Shown in pieces: positions 35,964 to 42,388 of a DNA stretch of 64,000 nucleotides. The translations under genes and the position numbers were made by a program. The notes below the pieces were generated by a model. That model saw nothing but the letters and a program-made list of their open reading frames with translations. It had not been told where the DNA came from and ran no database searches. The DNA is taken from the NCBI RefSeq assembly GCF_007004735.1, contig NZ_SSNL01000004.1, forward strand, positions 62,001 through 126,000, read 5' to 3'. The stretch is from Salinigranum halophilum (GTDB taxonomy: Archaea > Halobacteriota > Halobacteria > Halobacteriales > Haloferacaceae). Position 1 is the first letter of the stretch. Each line of letters opens with the position of its first letter.

Positions 35964-36233
35964 TCACTGCCCGCCGGCGTGCTCCTCGTACTCCTCGGGC
36001 GTGTAGGTCTTCATCTCGAGCGCGTGGATGTCCGTCGTCATGTGCCCCTCGAGGGCGTCGTACACTAGCTGGTGCTGCTGGACGAGCGACTTCCCCTCGA
36101 AGGCGGGCGAGACGACCACCGCCGCGAAGTGGGCGTCCTCGAACTCCTGGTCCGGGTTCCGGGGAGTGGTCACCGTCGCGTCGGCGTCTTCGATACCCGC
36201 TTCGATGAGCCTCTCGACCTCGTCGGTGTTCAT
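35964..36233 (-). CDS. bolA: BolA family protein
   Basis: An 89-residue protein with the BolA fold: MNTDEVERLIEAGIEDADA forms helix 1, FEDAHFAAVVVSPAFEGKSLVQQHQLVYDAL is the class II-like helix-turn-helix core with its conserved histidines, and IHALEMKTYTPEEY is the last strand and helix. BolA proteins partner with monothiol glutaredoxins in iron-sulfur handling in other organisms. In haloarchaea the partner is not known. The ATG at 36233 is chosen over nine upstream codons that lack conservation. Confidence 0.88.
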   Translation of the reverse strand: MNTDEVERLIEAGIEDADATVTTPRNPDQEFEDAHFAAVVVSPAFEGKSLVQQHQLVYDALEGHMTTDIHALEMKTYTPEEYEEHAGGQ

Positions 36234-36388
36234 ACCGTGAGACGAGTCCCGGAAGGGCAAAAAGCGACGGGTCGCGACCGGGAGTCACGTCCATGACTCA
36301 GTTGTGATACTCGACGGCAAAGCCTGAAGTGTCGGGTTCTGATTCGCCTGCCCCTCGAGACCAGGCCTGATAGTCGGAGACGAACGGT

Positions 36389-36396
36389 CATATACC
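36389..36396 (+). promoter_or_regulatory. TATA-like element of the Tat-exported protein at 36417
   Basis: CATATACC is centred about 25 bases before the ATG at 36417, in otherwise GC-rich sequence. It supports leaderless transcription and this start codon. Confidence 0.5.
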
Positions 36397-36416
36397 TCGC
36401 TCGCGGTCGCTCGAAC

Positions 36417-36971
36417 ATGTGGACCCGACGGACCCTCCTCGCGAGCGCCGGGGTCTCCCTGTGTTCGCTCACGGTGGCGGGACAACTACAGCGCGGACGG
36501 ACCACCGGCGGCACCCGGTACCTCGCCGACCTCCGTATCGACGAACGACCACGCGACGTCGACGGCGACGACGAGTCCGAACGGCTCGTCCGGGTGCGGT
36601 TCGTCCCGAGGCGACCGCTCGTGGCCGTCCGACTCGAACACCGCGTCGACGACGCCAGCAACCCCGACCTCGCACGCGAACTCGACGACGACGGGGACGG
36701 CTGGTACGTCGTCGCCCGCCGGATTCGGCTGGGGTACGACCACAGCCAGCGCGGGAACGAGCAGTTCCTCTCGGCGCGCCGCAGTCGGGACGCCCTCGAC
36801 GGGACTCAGTGGCTCGCAGAGAGTCGGGGGTTCCAGCCGGGCCGGACCGCACGTCCCGACGTCCGCGGCTTCGCGCGAGGCGACGTGCTCCGCGTCGTCG
36901 CCGTCCCCGCGGGCCGGAACCCGGTCGTCGTCACCGAACACGTCGTCGGCGTCGAGACGGCCGAGCAGTGA
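36417..36971 (+). CDS. Putative Tat-exported haloarchaeal protein of unknown function
   Basis: A 184-residue protein beginning MWTRRTLLASAGVSLCSLTV, a short twin-arginine signal with a Cys at residue 16 that is not in a clear lipobox. The mature part is basic and acidic, with no Cys and no recognised domain; segments such as RLVRVRFVPRRPLVAVRLEH and RGDVLRVVAVPAGRNPVVVT suggest a small beta-rich fold. The family was not identified. It is followed by a gene in the same direction with its own promoter. Confidence 0.65.
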   Translation: MWTRRTLLASAGVSLCSLTVAGQLQRGRTTGGTRYLADLRIDERPRDVDGDDESERLVRVRFVPRRPLVAVRLEHRVDDASNPDLARELDDDGDGWYVVARRIRLGYDHSQRGNEQFLSARRSRDALDGTQWLAESRGFQPGRTARPDVRGFARGDVLRVVAVPAGRNPVVVTEHVVGVETAEQ

Positions 36972-37017
36972 CGGGTCGACCCGACAGTATTTGACGACCG
37001 GTCGTCAACACGCCCCT

Positions 37018-37446
37018 GTGACCGCCGTCGACCCGACTGCCGTGGAGACCTACCTCGTGAGCGAACACGCGGACGTGCTCGACGCCGTGCGAACGTGTGC
37101 GGCGGCGTCGGCCGCGGCGGAGACCGGTGAGTCCCGAAGCGATACGAGCGCGGTCCGAGAGGGGACCGAGGCACGCCTGCGTTCTGCAGGCGTCTGGGAG
37201 TCCCTCCCGCGAGTCCTCGCGGGCTGTGTCGAACAGACCGGGAACCGACTCCGCGCGCCGCCGGTCGCCGCGCCGCCGTACGTCGCGGCGACGGCGACGG
37301 GTGTCGTGTTGCGGGCCACGCTCGACGACGGTCGGCTGGTCGTCTCCATCGAAGCGCTCGCGGTCGAGCGTACCGACCGCGGGCCGATGCTCCGCGCTCG
37401 CGACGTGTCGGGCGAGGAGGTCGTGCGCGTCGAGTGGCGCCAGTGA
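37018..37446 (+). CDS. Hypothetical haloarchaeal protein
   Basis: A 142-residue soluble protein from the GTG at 37018, which has a TATA-like AGTATTTGA about 27 bases upstream; the frame also extends to 36991. It has an alanine-rich helical N-terminal half and a beta-rich C-terminal half (PPYVAATATGVVLRATLDDGRLVVSIEALAVER). No motif or membrane segment was recognised. Codon use is that of the neighbours, so it is probably a real gene of unknown role. Confidence 0.7.
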   Translation: MTAVDPTAVETYLVSEHADVLDAVRTCAAASAAAETGESRSDTSAVREGTEARLRSAGVWESLPRVLAGCVEQTGNRLRAPPVAAPPYVAATATGVVLRATLDDGRLVVSIEALAVERTDRGPMLRARDVSGEEVVRVEWRQ

Positions 37447-37474
37447 GCGTGGACGAGGCGCTCGACGGCGGAGT

Positions 37475-37795
37475 CTACATCTGATAGCGTCGCTCGTCGT
37501 CGCGCTGTGGGTACTGGTCGGCGCCGGTCATCTCGTCGTAGGTCATCCCCGCCAGGTACTCGTCGTAGGTGACGTCGTAGCCCTGTCGGAGGTGGAAGTC
37601 GAGGTCACCGGTGTCGACGGTCGACCGGAAGAGCGCGTGGACGCCCCGTCGGACTAGCTCGTCCACGTCGGCGTCGAAGACGGCCGCGAGCATCGCCAGT
37701 TCGTTCTTTGTCTCCCGGTCGAGTTCGACGGCGTGCTCGTCGTTCAGCCCGCCGTAGACCGCCATCACGTCGTCGTCGAGGTCGTCGAGTGACAT
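37475..37795 (-). CDS. Hypothetical small acidic protein
   Basis: A 106-residue soluble acidic protein, MSLDDLDDDVMAVYGGL, with a helical centre (RETKNELAMLAAVFDADVDELVRRGVHALF) that resembles a ribbon-helix-helix or similar small helical domain, and a polar tail rich in Tyr and Asp. The family was not recognised. It diverges from cysE at 37856 with a 60-bp shared spacer. Confidence 0.72.
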   Translation of the reverse strand: MSLDDLDDDVMAVYGGLNDEHAVELDRETKNELAMLAAVFDADVDELVRRGVHALFRSTVDTGDLDFHLRQGYDVTYDEYLAGMTYDEMTGADQYPQRDDERRYQM

Positions 37796-37855
37796 GAGAG
37801 ACCGCAGGCCCGGCGGAGGGATACGACTTTTCGTTCGGCGCGGTCAACGCCCCGT

Positions 37856-38719
37856 ATGGCGTACACGTACACCGGGGACGTTCATCGGGCGTTGAGCGCG
37901 TCGCTTCGCGCCGACGAGGAGCCGTTTCCCACGCGTACCGACCTCGCGTTCCCGCGCCGGGACCACCTGCGCGACGAAATCGGGGTGTTGGAACGACTCT
38001 TCTTTCCCCGCTGTTGGAACGCCGGCGGTCTCGTCGAGGACGGCGACGCGCTCGCAGCGACCGTCGAGCGCCTCGGTCGGCTCTGTCACCAGGGGACCGC
38101 GCCCTATCTCGACGCGGACCCGACCCCCCTCGTCGACGGCGTGCTCGGGCGACTCCCCGAGATTCGGGAGACGATCAAACGCGACGTCGACGCCGCCTAC
38201 CGGGGTGACCCCGCCGCGAAGAGCTACGTCGAGGTCATCCGCTCGTACCCGAGCGTCCAGGCGCTCGTCGTCCACCGTGTCGCCCACGCACTCTACGAGG
38301 CCGGCGCGCCCGAGTACGCCAGGGAACTCGCCGAGTACGCGAAGACCGAGACCGGTATCGACATCCACCCCGGCGCGACCGTCGGCGACCACTGCTTCAT
38401 CGACCACGGCACCGGCGTCGTCATCGGCGAGACGGCCACCGTCGGCGAGTGGGCGCGCATCTACCAGAACGTCACCTTGGGCGCACTCCACTTCGAAGAG
38501 GAGGAGAACGAGGCGCACACGCTGAAGAAGGGGTACAAACGCCACCCCGACGTCGGCGCGCACGTCGTCATCGGGGCCGGGACGAACGTGCTCGGACCCG
38601 TGACCGTGGGAGACCACGTGAGCATCGGCGCGAACTCGTGGATCACCGAAGACGTCCCGGACCACACGAGCGTCTTCGTCGCCGAACACCCCGAGCAGGT
38701 GCGGAAACAACACGACTGA
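37856..38719 (+). CDS. cysE: Serine O-acetyltransferase
   Basis: A 287-residue enzyme that makes O-acetylserine for cysteine synthesis from serine and acetyl-CoA. The N-terminal helical domain has RDVDAAYRGDPAAKSYVEVIRSYPSV. The C-terminal left-handed beta-helix shows hexapeptide repeats (GIDIHPGATVGDHCFIDHGTGVVIGETATVGEWARIYQNVTLG), with the catalytic His pair region at IDHGTG, followed by a charged loop (EEEENEAHTLKKGYKRHP) and further hexapeptides. Length resembles the EpsC-like long form. No cysK is adjacent. A TATA-like CTTTTCG at 37828-37834 precedes it. Confidence 0.93.
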   Translation: MAYTYTGDVHRALSASLRADEEPFPTRTDLAFPRRDHLRDEIGVLERLFFPRCWNAGGLVEDGDALAATVERLGRLCHQGTAPYLDADPTPLVDGVLGRLPEIRETIKRDVDAAYRGDPAAKSYVEVIRSYPSVQALVVHRVAHALYEAGAPEYARELAEYAKTETGIDIHPGATVGDHCFIDHGTGVVIGETATVGEWARIYQNVTLGALHFEEEENEAHTLKKGYKRHPDVGAHVVIGAGTNVLGPVTVGDHVSIGANSWITEDVPDHTSVFVAEHPEQVRKQHD

Positions 38720-38791
38720 CCCGACACGCCACACCGACTCCCGGATGGGCGAACCACCACGCATTTACGCCGGAGTTCCCTCCCTCCGTCG

Positions 38792-39742
38792 ATGAGCGAC
38801 CACGCGGCCCCACTGGACGACGTCGACCTCGATTCGGTTCGAACGGCGCTCGTCGAGTGGTACGAGGCCGACCATCGCGACTTCCCCTGGCGGCGGACGA
38901 CCGACCCCTACGCCATCTTGGTCTCGGAGGTCATGAGCCAGCAGACCCAGTTGGGGCGGGTCGTCGAGGCGTGGGAGGACTTCCTCGACGAGTGGCCCAC
39001 CGTCGACGACCTGGCCGCCGCCGACAGAGCGGACGTGGTGCGCTTCTGGTCGGACCACTCACTGGGGTACAACAACCGCGCGAAGTACCTCCACGAGGCG
39101 GCCCAACAGGTCACGACGGAGTTCGACGGGTCGTTCCCCGACTCGCCCGGCGAGCTAGAGGAGCTGATGGGCGTCGGGCCGTACACGGCGAACGCCGTCG
39201 CCTCCTTCGCGTTCAACACCGGGAACGCCGTCGTCGACACCAACGTCAAGCGCGTCCTCCACCGCGCGTTCGACGTCCCCGACGACGACTCGGCGTTCGA
39301 GGCCGCGGCCCGAAAACTCATGCCACCCGGCGAGTCGCGCGTGTGGAACAACGCCGTGATGGAACTCGGGGGGGTCGCCTGCGGGAAGACGCCCCGGTGC
39401 GACGAAGCAGGGTGTCCGTGGCGCACGCGGTGTCACGCCTACGAGACCGGGGACTTCACCGCGCCGGACGTTCCAACGCAACCGAGCTTCGAGGGGTCGC
39501 GCCGGCAGTTCCGCGGACGGGTGGTTCGCGTCCTCGGTGAGTACGACGAACTCGCGCTCGACGAACTCGGACCGCGTGTGCGAGTCGACTACGGCCCGAA
39601 CTCCCGCGAGTGGCTCCGCGGCCTGGTCGACGACCTCGCCGCGGACGGACTGGTCGAGGTCGTCGAGGGGGCGGACGACGACCACGACAGCGACGGCGCG
39701 GACGACGACGGCTCGCGCCTCCGCGCCCGTCTCCGAACGTAA
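38792..39742 (+). CDS. mutY: A/G-specific adenine DNA glycosylase
   Basis: A 316-residue base-excision repair enzyme that removes adenine mispaired with 8-oxoguanine. Catalytic Glu46 lies in VSEVMSQQTQ. The helix-hairpin-helix is LMGVGPYTANAVASFAF, and the catalytic Asp149 lies in AVVDTNVKRVLHRAF. Iron-sulfur cysteines are Cys197, Cys203, Cys208 and Cys214, spaced 5-4-5 rather than the textbook 6-2-5. The C-terminal 90 residues are short and acidic and do not look like the full Nudix-like 8-oxoG recognition domain. A TATA-like CATTTACG sits about 28 bases before the ATG. Confidence 0.93.
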   Translation: MSDHAAPLDDVDLDSVRTALVEWYEADHRDFPWRRTTDPYAILVSEVMSQQTQLGRVVEAWEDFLDEWPTVDDLAAADRADVVRFWSDHSLGYNNRAKYLHEAAQQVTTEFDGSFPDSPGELEELMGVGPYTANAVASFAFNTGNAVVDTNVKRVLHRAFDVPDDDSAFEAAARKLMPPGESRVWNNAVMELGGVACGKTPRCDEAGCPWRTRCHAYETGDFTAPDVPTQPSFEGSRRQFRGRVVRVLGEYDELALDELGPRVRVDYGPNSREWLRGLVDDLAADGLVEVVEGADDDHDSDGADDDGSRLRARLRT

Positions 39743-39834
39743 CGCCCGGGGACGGCGGATGGCGGGGGCAGGTGAGGCACTCCCGCGCGTGCAGGACCGT
39801 GACGCCTTTCTCTCCCACTCTCGTCGCCTGTGGT

Positions 39835-40425
39835 ATGACACACGTACTCGCTCTCTGCGGGAGCCGTCGAGACGAGAGCGCGACCCGCGCCGCACTCGGC
39901 GTCGCGCTCGCCGCCGCCGAGGCGGCCGGCGCGTCGACGGAACTCTTCGACCTCCGCACCGTCGACCTGCCGCCGCTCGACGCCGACCGCGACGCGGCGG
40001 ACCAGGGAGACGGCGCACAGTTGCTGGCCGCCGTCGACGCCGCGGACGCCGTCGTCCTCGGGACACCGGTGTACCACGGCTCGTACTCGGGCGTGCTGAA
40101 GAACGCCCTCGACTACTGCGGCTTCGACGAGTTCGAGGGGAAGACCGTCGGGCTGTTGGGCGTCGCCGGCGGCTCGTTCCCCGTCACGGCGCTCGACCAC
40201 CTCCGGTCGGTCTGCCGGGCGCTCGACTGCTGGGTTCTCCCACACCAGGCGGCGATTCCCCGGGCGTCCCAGCACGTCTCGTACGCGGGAGGTGAGGGCC
40301 GAATCACGAGCGACGACCTCGACGAACGGGTCCGCGTCCTCGGTCGGCGCGTCGTCCAGTACGCGACCATCGAGCCCGAACCGGCGACGTTCGAGGCGGG
40401 CGAGAACCTCGGGGCAGATGATTGA
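39835..40425 (+). CDS. NADPH-dependent FMN reductase
   Basis: A 196-residue flavodoxin-like oxidoreductase. The FMN phosphate loop is LALCGSRRDESATR at the N-terminus, and the family-typical GTPVYHGSYSGVLKNALDYCG near residues 80-98 packs on the flavin ring. GVAGGSFPVTALDHLRSVCRALDCWVLP completes the fold. It should reduce FMN, quinones or azo compounds with NAD(P)H in the cytoplasm. It runs without a gap into the XapX gene, so the two are probably cotranscribed. Confidence 0.9.
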   Translation: MTHVLALCGSRRDESATRAALGVALAAAEAAGASTELFDLRTVDLPPLDADRDAADQGDGAQLLAAVDAADAVVLGTPVYHGSYSGVLKNALDYCGFDEFEGKTVGLLGVAGGSFPVTALDHLRSVCRALDCWVLPHQAAIPRASQHVSYAGGEGRITSDDLDERVRVLGRRVVQYATIEPEPATFEAGENLGADD

Positions 40426-40426
40426 G

Positions 40427-40624
40427 ATGAACACGCAGGTGGTCCTCGCACTCCTGACGGGAGTCGTCGCCGGCGCGGCCTTCGCGGCGCTCGAGGTTCC
40501 CATCCCCGCGCCGCCGAACGTCGCCGGCGTGATGGGCATCGTCGGCATCTACCTCGGGTTCAGAGGTGTCGAGGCGCTCGGGTACAGCGTCGACCTGCTC
40601 GCGGTGCTCCGTGGCCTGTTCTGA
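40427..40624 (+). CDS. XapX domain membrane protein
   Basis: A 65-residue protein with two transmembrane helices and the XapX core PIPAPPNVAGVMGIVGIYLGF. The ATG at 40427 follows the FMN reductase stop by one base. An ATG nine bases upstream (40418) overlaps that stop and is an alternative. XapX proteins are found in bacteria and archaea, often near oxidoreductase genes, with no known biochemical role. Confidence 0.85.
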   Translation: MNTQVVLALLTGVVAGAAFAALEVPIPAPPNVAGVMGIVGIYLGFRGVEALGYSVDLLAVLRGLF

Positions 40625-40702
40625 CGCCGGCGGTCTGCGGCCACGGGCGCGCGAGCGGACGAGACGGAACCGTTTTGACCCTCGCTTCGCCCCTCTCGAA
40701 GC

Positions 40703-41320
40703 GTGCACGCCATCACGAAGAGCGGGTGGGTCGAGGTGGTCACCGGGTCGATGTTCTCCGGCAAGACGGAGGAGTTGCTGCGGCGGCTTCGACGCGCCGA
40801 AATCGCGGGGCAGGAGGTCGCCGTCTTCAGCCCCGCCGTCGACGACCGGTACGGGAAGACCACCGTCGGGTCGCACGACGGACGGAGCTGGGAGGCGACG
40901 GTCGTCGCCAGCGAGGACGAGGACGAGGGCGACAGCGACGGCGCCTGGGAGATATACGACCGCCTCGAGCGCCGGGACGCGGCGGTCGACGTCGTCGCCG
41001 TCGACGAGGGCAACTTCTTCGGGCCCGAACTGGTCGACGTCGCCGAGTCGCTGGCGGACGACGGCTACCGTGTCGTGGTCTGCGGGCTCGACACCACCTT
41101 CCGCGGCGAGCCGTTCGAGCCGATGCCGCATCTGATGGCCGTCGCGGAGTACGTCGAGAAGCTGCAGGCCATCTGTTCTGTCTGCGGTGAACCGGCGACC
41201 CGGACCCAGCGGCTCGTCGACGGCGAGCCCGCCCACGTCGACGACCCGACGGTCCTCGTCGGCGCGGAGGAGTCATACCAGGCGCGATGTCGGAACTGTC
41301 ATACACTTCGGCGTGCCTAA
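40703..41320 (+). CDS. tdk: Thymidine kinase (type II)
   Basis: A 205-residue salvage enzyme that phosphorylates thymidine with ATP. Walker A is GSMFSGKT (15-22), the Walker B and catalytic base segment is VVAVDEGNFF with Glu102, and the structural zinc is held by Cys158, Cys161, Cys196 and Cys199. An acidic insert (EDEDEGDSDG, 71-80) is a halophilic loop. The GTG start at 40703 has a TATA-like CGTTTTGAC about 27 bases upstream. The promoter of the following Yip1 gene appears to lie inside its last codons. Confidence 0.95.
   Translation: MHAITKSGWVEVVTGSMFSGKTEELLRRLRRAEIAGQEVAVFSPAVDDRYGKTTVGSHDGRSWEATVVASEDEDEGDSDGAWEIYDRLERRDAAVDVVAVDEGNFFGPELVDVAESLADDGYRVVVCGLDTTFRGEPFEPMPHLMAVAEYVEKLQAICSVCGEPATRTQRLVDGEPAHVDDPTVLVGAEESYQARCRNCHTLRRA
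41301..41309 (+). promoter_or_regulatory. TATA-like element of the Yip1 gene inside tdk
   Basis: ATACACTTC sits 20-28 bases before the GTG at 41329 and within the last codons of tdk. It supports GTG 41329 as the start, rather than an overlapping ATG at 41287. Confidence 0.4.
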
Positions 41321-41328
41321 CGTCTGGT

Positions 41329-41931
41329 GTGACTACGTGGGTCGATACTCCCGGTGAGGGCCGCGAGCGGGGGCCGCTCGGTATCGGTCGCGCCTGGGTC
41401 GACGTCCTCGTCCGCCCGCGCGGTTTCTTCCGGGCCGGGGTCGTCCCCGGCGACCAGGCACCGGGGCTCGTGTTCGCCGTCGTCGTCGCCTTCGTGTTCG
41501 TCGCCACGCGCTTTCTCCTCGTGCCGGGCTCGATTCCGGCCATCCAGGGTGGACCGGTGCTCTCGGCGACGCTGGCGCTCTTGGCCGTCACGCTGCTCAT
41601 CGCCCCGGCGACGCTGCACCTCACGGCGGCCATCCAGACGCTGCTGCTCATCGCGCTCGTCCGTGACCGGGCTGGCGTGAGCGAGACGGTCCAGACCGTC
41701 GCCTACGCCACCGCGCCCTGTGCGCTCGCCGGCCTCCCGTACCCCTCGCTTCGGGCGCTGTGTGCGGCGTACGGCGCGTTCCTCCTCGTCGTCGGGCTGT
41801 CGGAGGTCCACGGGACGTCCCTGACGAGAGCGGCACTCGCCGCCGTCGTTCCGGCGTCGCTCGTGTTCGGCTACGCGTTCGGCGGGTTCGGTGCCGTGGT
41901 CTCCGTGGCGCAGGCCTGGGCGCTGATTTGA
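41329..41931 (+). CDS. Yip1-domain membrane protein
   Basis: A 200-residue protein with an N-terminal amphipathic stretch (GRAWVDVLVRPRGFFRAGVVPGDQ) typical of Yip1-family proteins, followed by five hydrophobic segments (about 47-67, 80-110, 125-135, 145-165 and 175-198). The family occurs in bacteria and archaea with unknown biochemical role, often in membrane organisation. The start was chosen at GTG 41329, 9 bp after tdk, because it directly precedes the family's conserved N-terminus. Confidence 0.8.
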   Translation: MTTWVDTPGEGRERGPLGIGRAWVDVLVRPRGFFRAGVVPGDQAPGLVFAVVVAFVFVATRFLLVPGSIPAIQGGPVLSATLALLAVTLLIAPATLHLTAAIQTLLLIALVRDRAGVSETVQTVAYATAPCALAGLPYPSLRALCAAYGAFLLVVGLSEVHGTSLTRAALAAVVPASLVFGYAFGGFGAVVSVAQAWALI

Positions 41932-41956
41932 TTTCCCCCCTCGGTCTATCACGGGT

Positions 41957-42211
41957 ATGCTCACGCTCGACCTGTCGGATTTCATGCTCGAACTCGACGA
42001 GGGAACGGTGAAACACGTCGGCACCAAGACGAAAGGTGCCACGGTCAAACTGTATCACGTCACCGAGACCGAGGCCCGGGAGTTCGGCGACCGGGTCAAG
42101 TTCGCCTTCGACGACGGGGAAGGCAATCACGTCGAGGTGGCGCTGGACCCCGAACAGGTTGAGTCGCTCCTCGCGGACGTCACGGCGCTGCAGGACGAGT
42201 CAACGGACTGA
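41957..42211 (+). CDS. Small conserved haloarchaeal protein
   Basis: An 84-residue acidic soluble protein, MLTLDLSDFMLELDEGTVKH, with alternating strands and a last helix (PEQVESLLADVTALQDE). No Cys, membrane segment or known motif is seen. The strong Asp/Glu content and normal codon bias favour a real gene. It lies between the Yip1 gene and the S1-OB-DHH gene in the same direction. Function is unknown. Confidence 0.72.
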   Translation: MLTLDLSDFMLELDEGTVKHVGTKTKGATVKLYHVTETEAREFGDRVKFAFDDGEGNHVEVALDPEQVESLLADVTALQDESTD

Positions 42212-42303
42212 ACGGTCGGCGGCCGGCCGGCGCTCGTCTGCTCCCCGGGGCTGGATTCGCGTCGGGAGTGATGGGCCTCGACCCGCAGAGACGTATCGAC
42301 AAT

Positions 42304-42311
42304 CGTTTTAG
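42304..42311 (+). promoter_or_regulatory. TATA-like element of the S1-OB-DHH gene
   Basis: CGTTTTAG, about 80 bases before the ATG at 42389, is the only TATA-like block in the spacer. It predicts a leader of about 55 bases, which would contain the hairpin at 42343-42365. Confidence 0.45.
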
Positions 42312-42342
42312 GCGGCGGACGTTTTCTTCGAGCAACGGACCT

Positions 42343-42365
42343 GGCCCGCCGAATATCGGCGGGTC
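42343..42365 (+). promoter_or_regulatory. Stem-loop in the predicted leader of the S1-OB-DHH gene
   Basis: CCCGCCGA (42345-42352) pairs perfectly with TCGGCGGG (42356-42363) around the three-base loop ATA. A G-T and a G-C pair extend the stem to ten. It ends 24 bases before the ATG and is followed by TCCTTTCCC. It could regulate translation or stability, or be a protein-binding dyad. Confidence 0.55.
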
Positions 42366-42388
42366 CTTTCCCATCTAAGTGACACACC

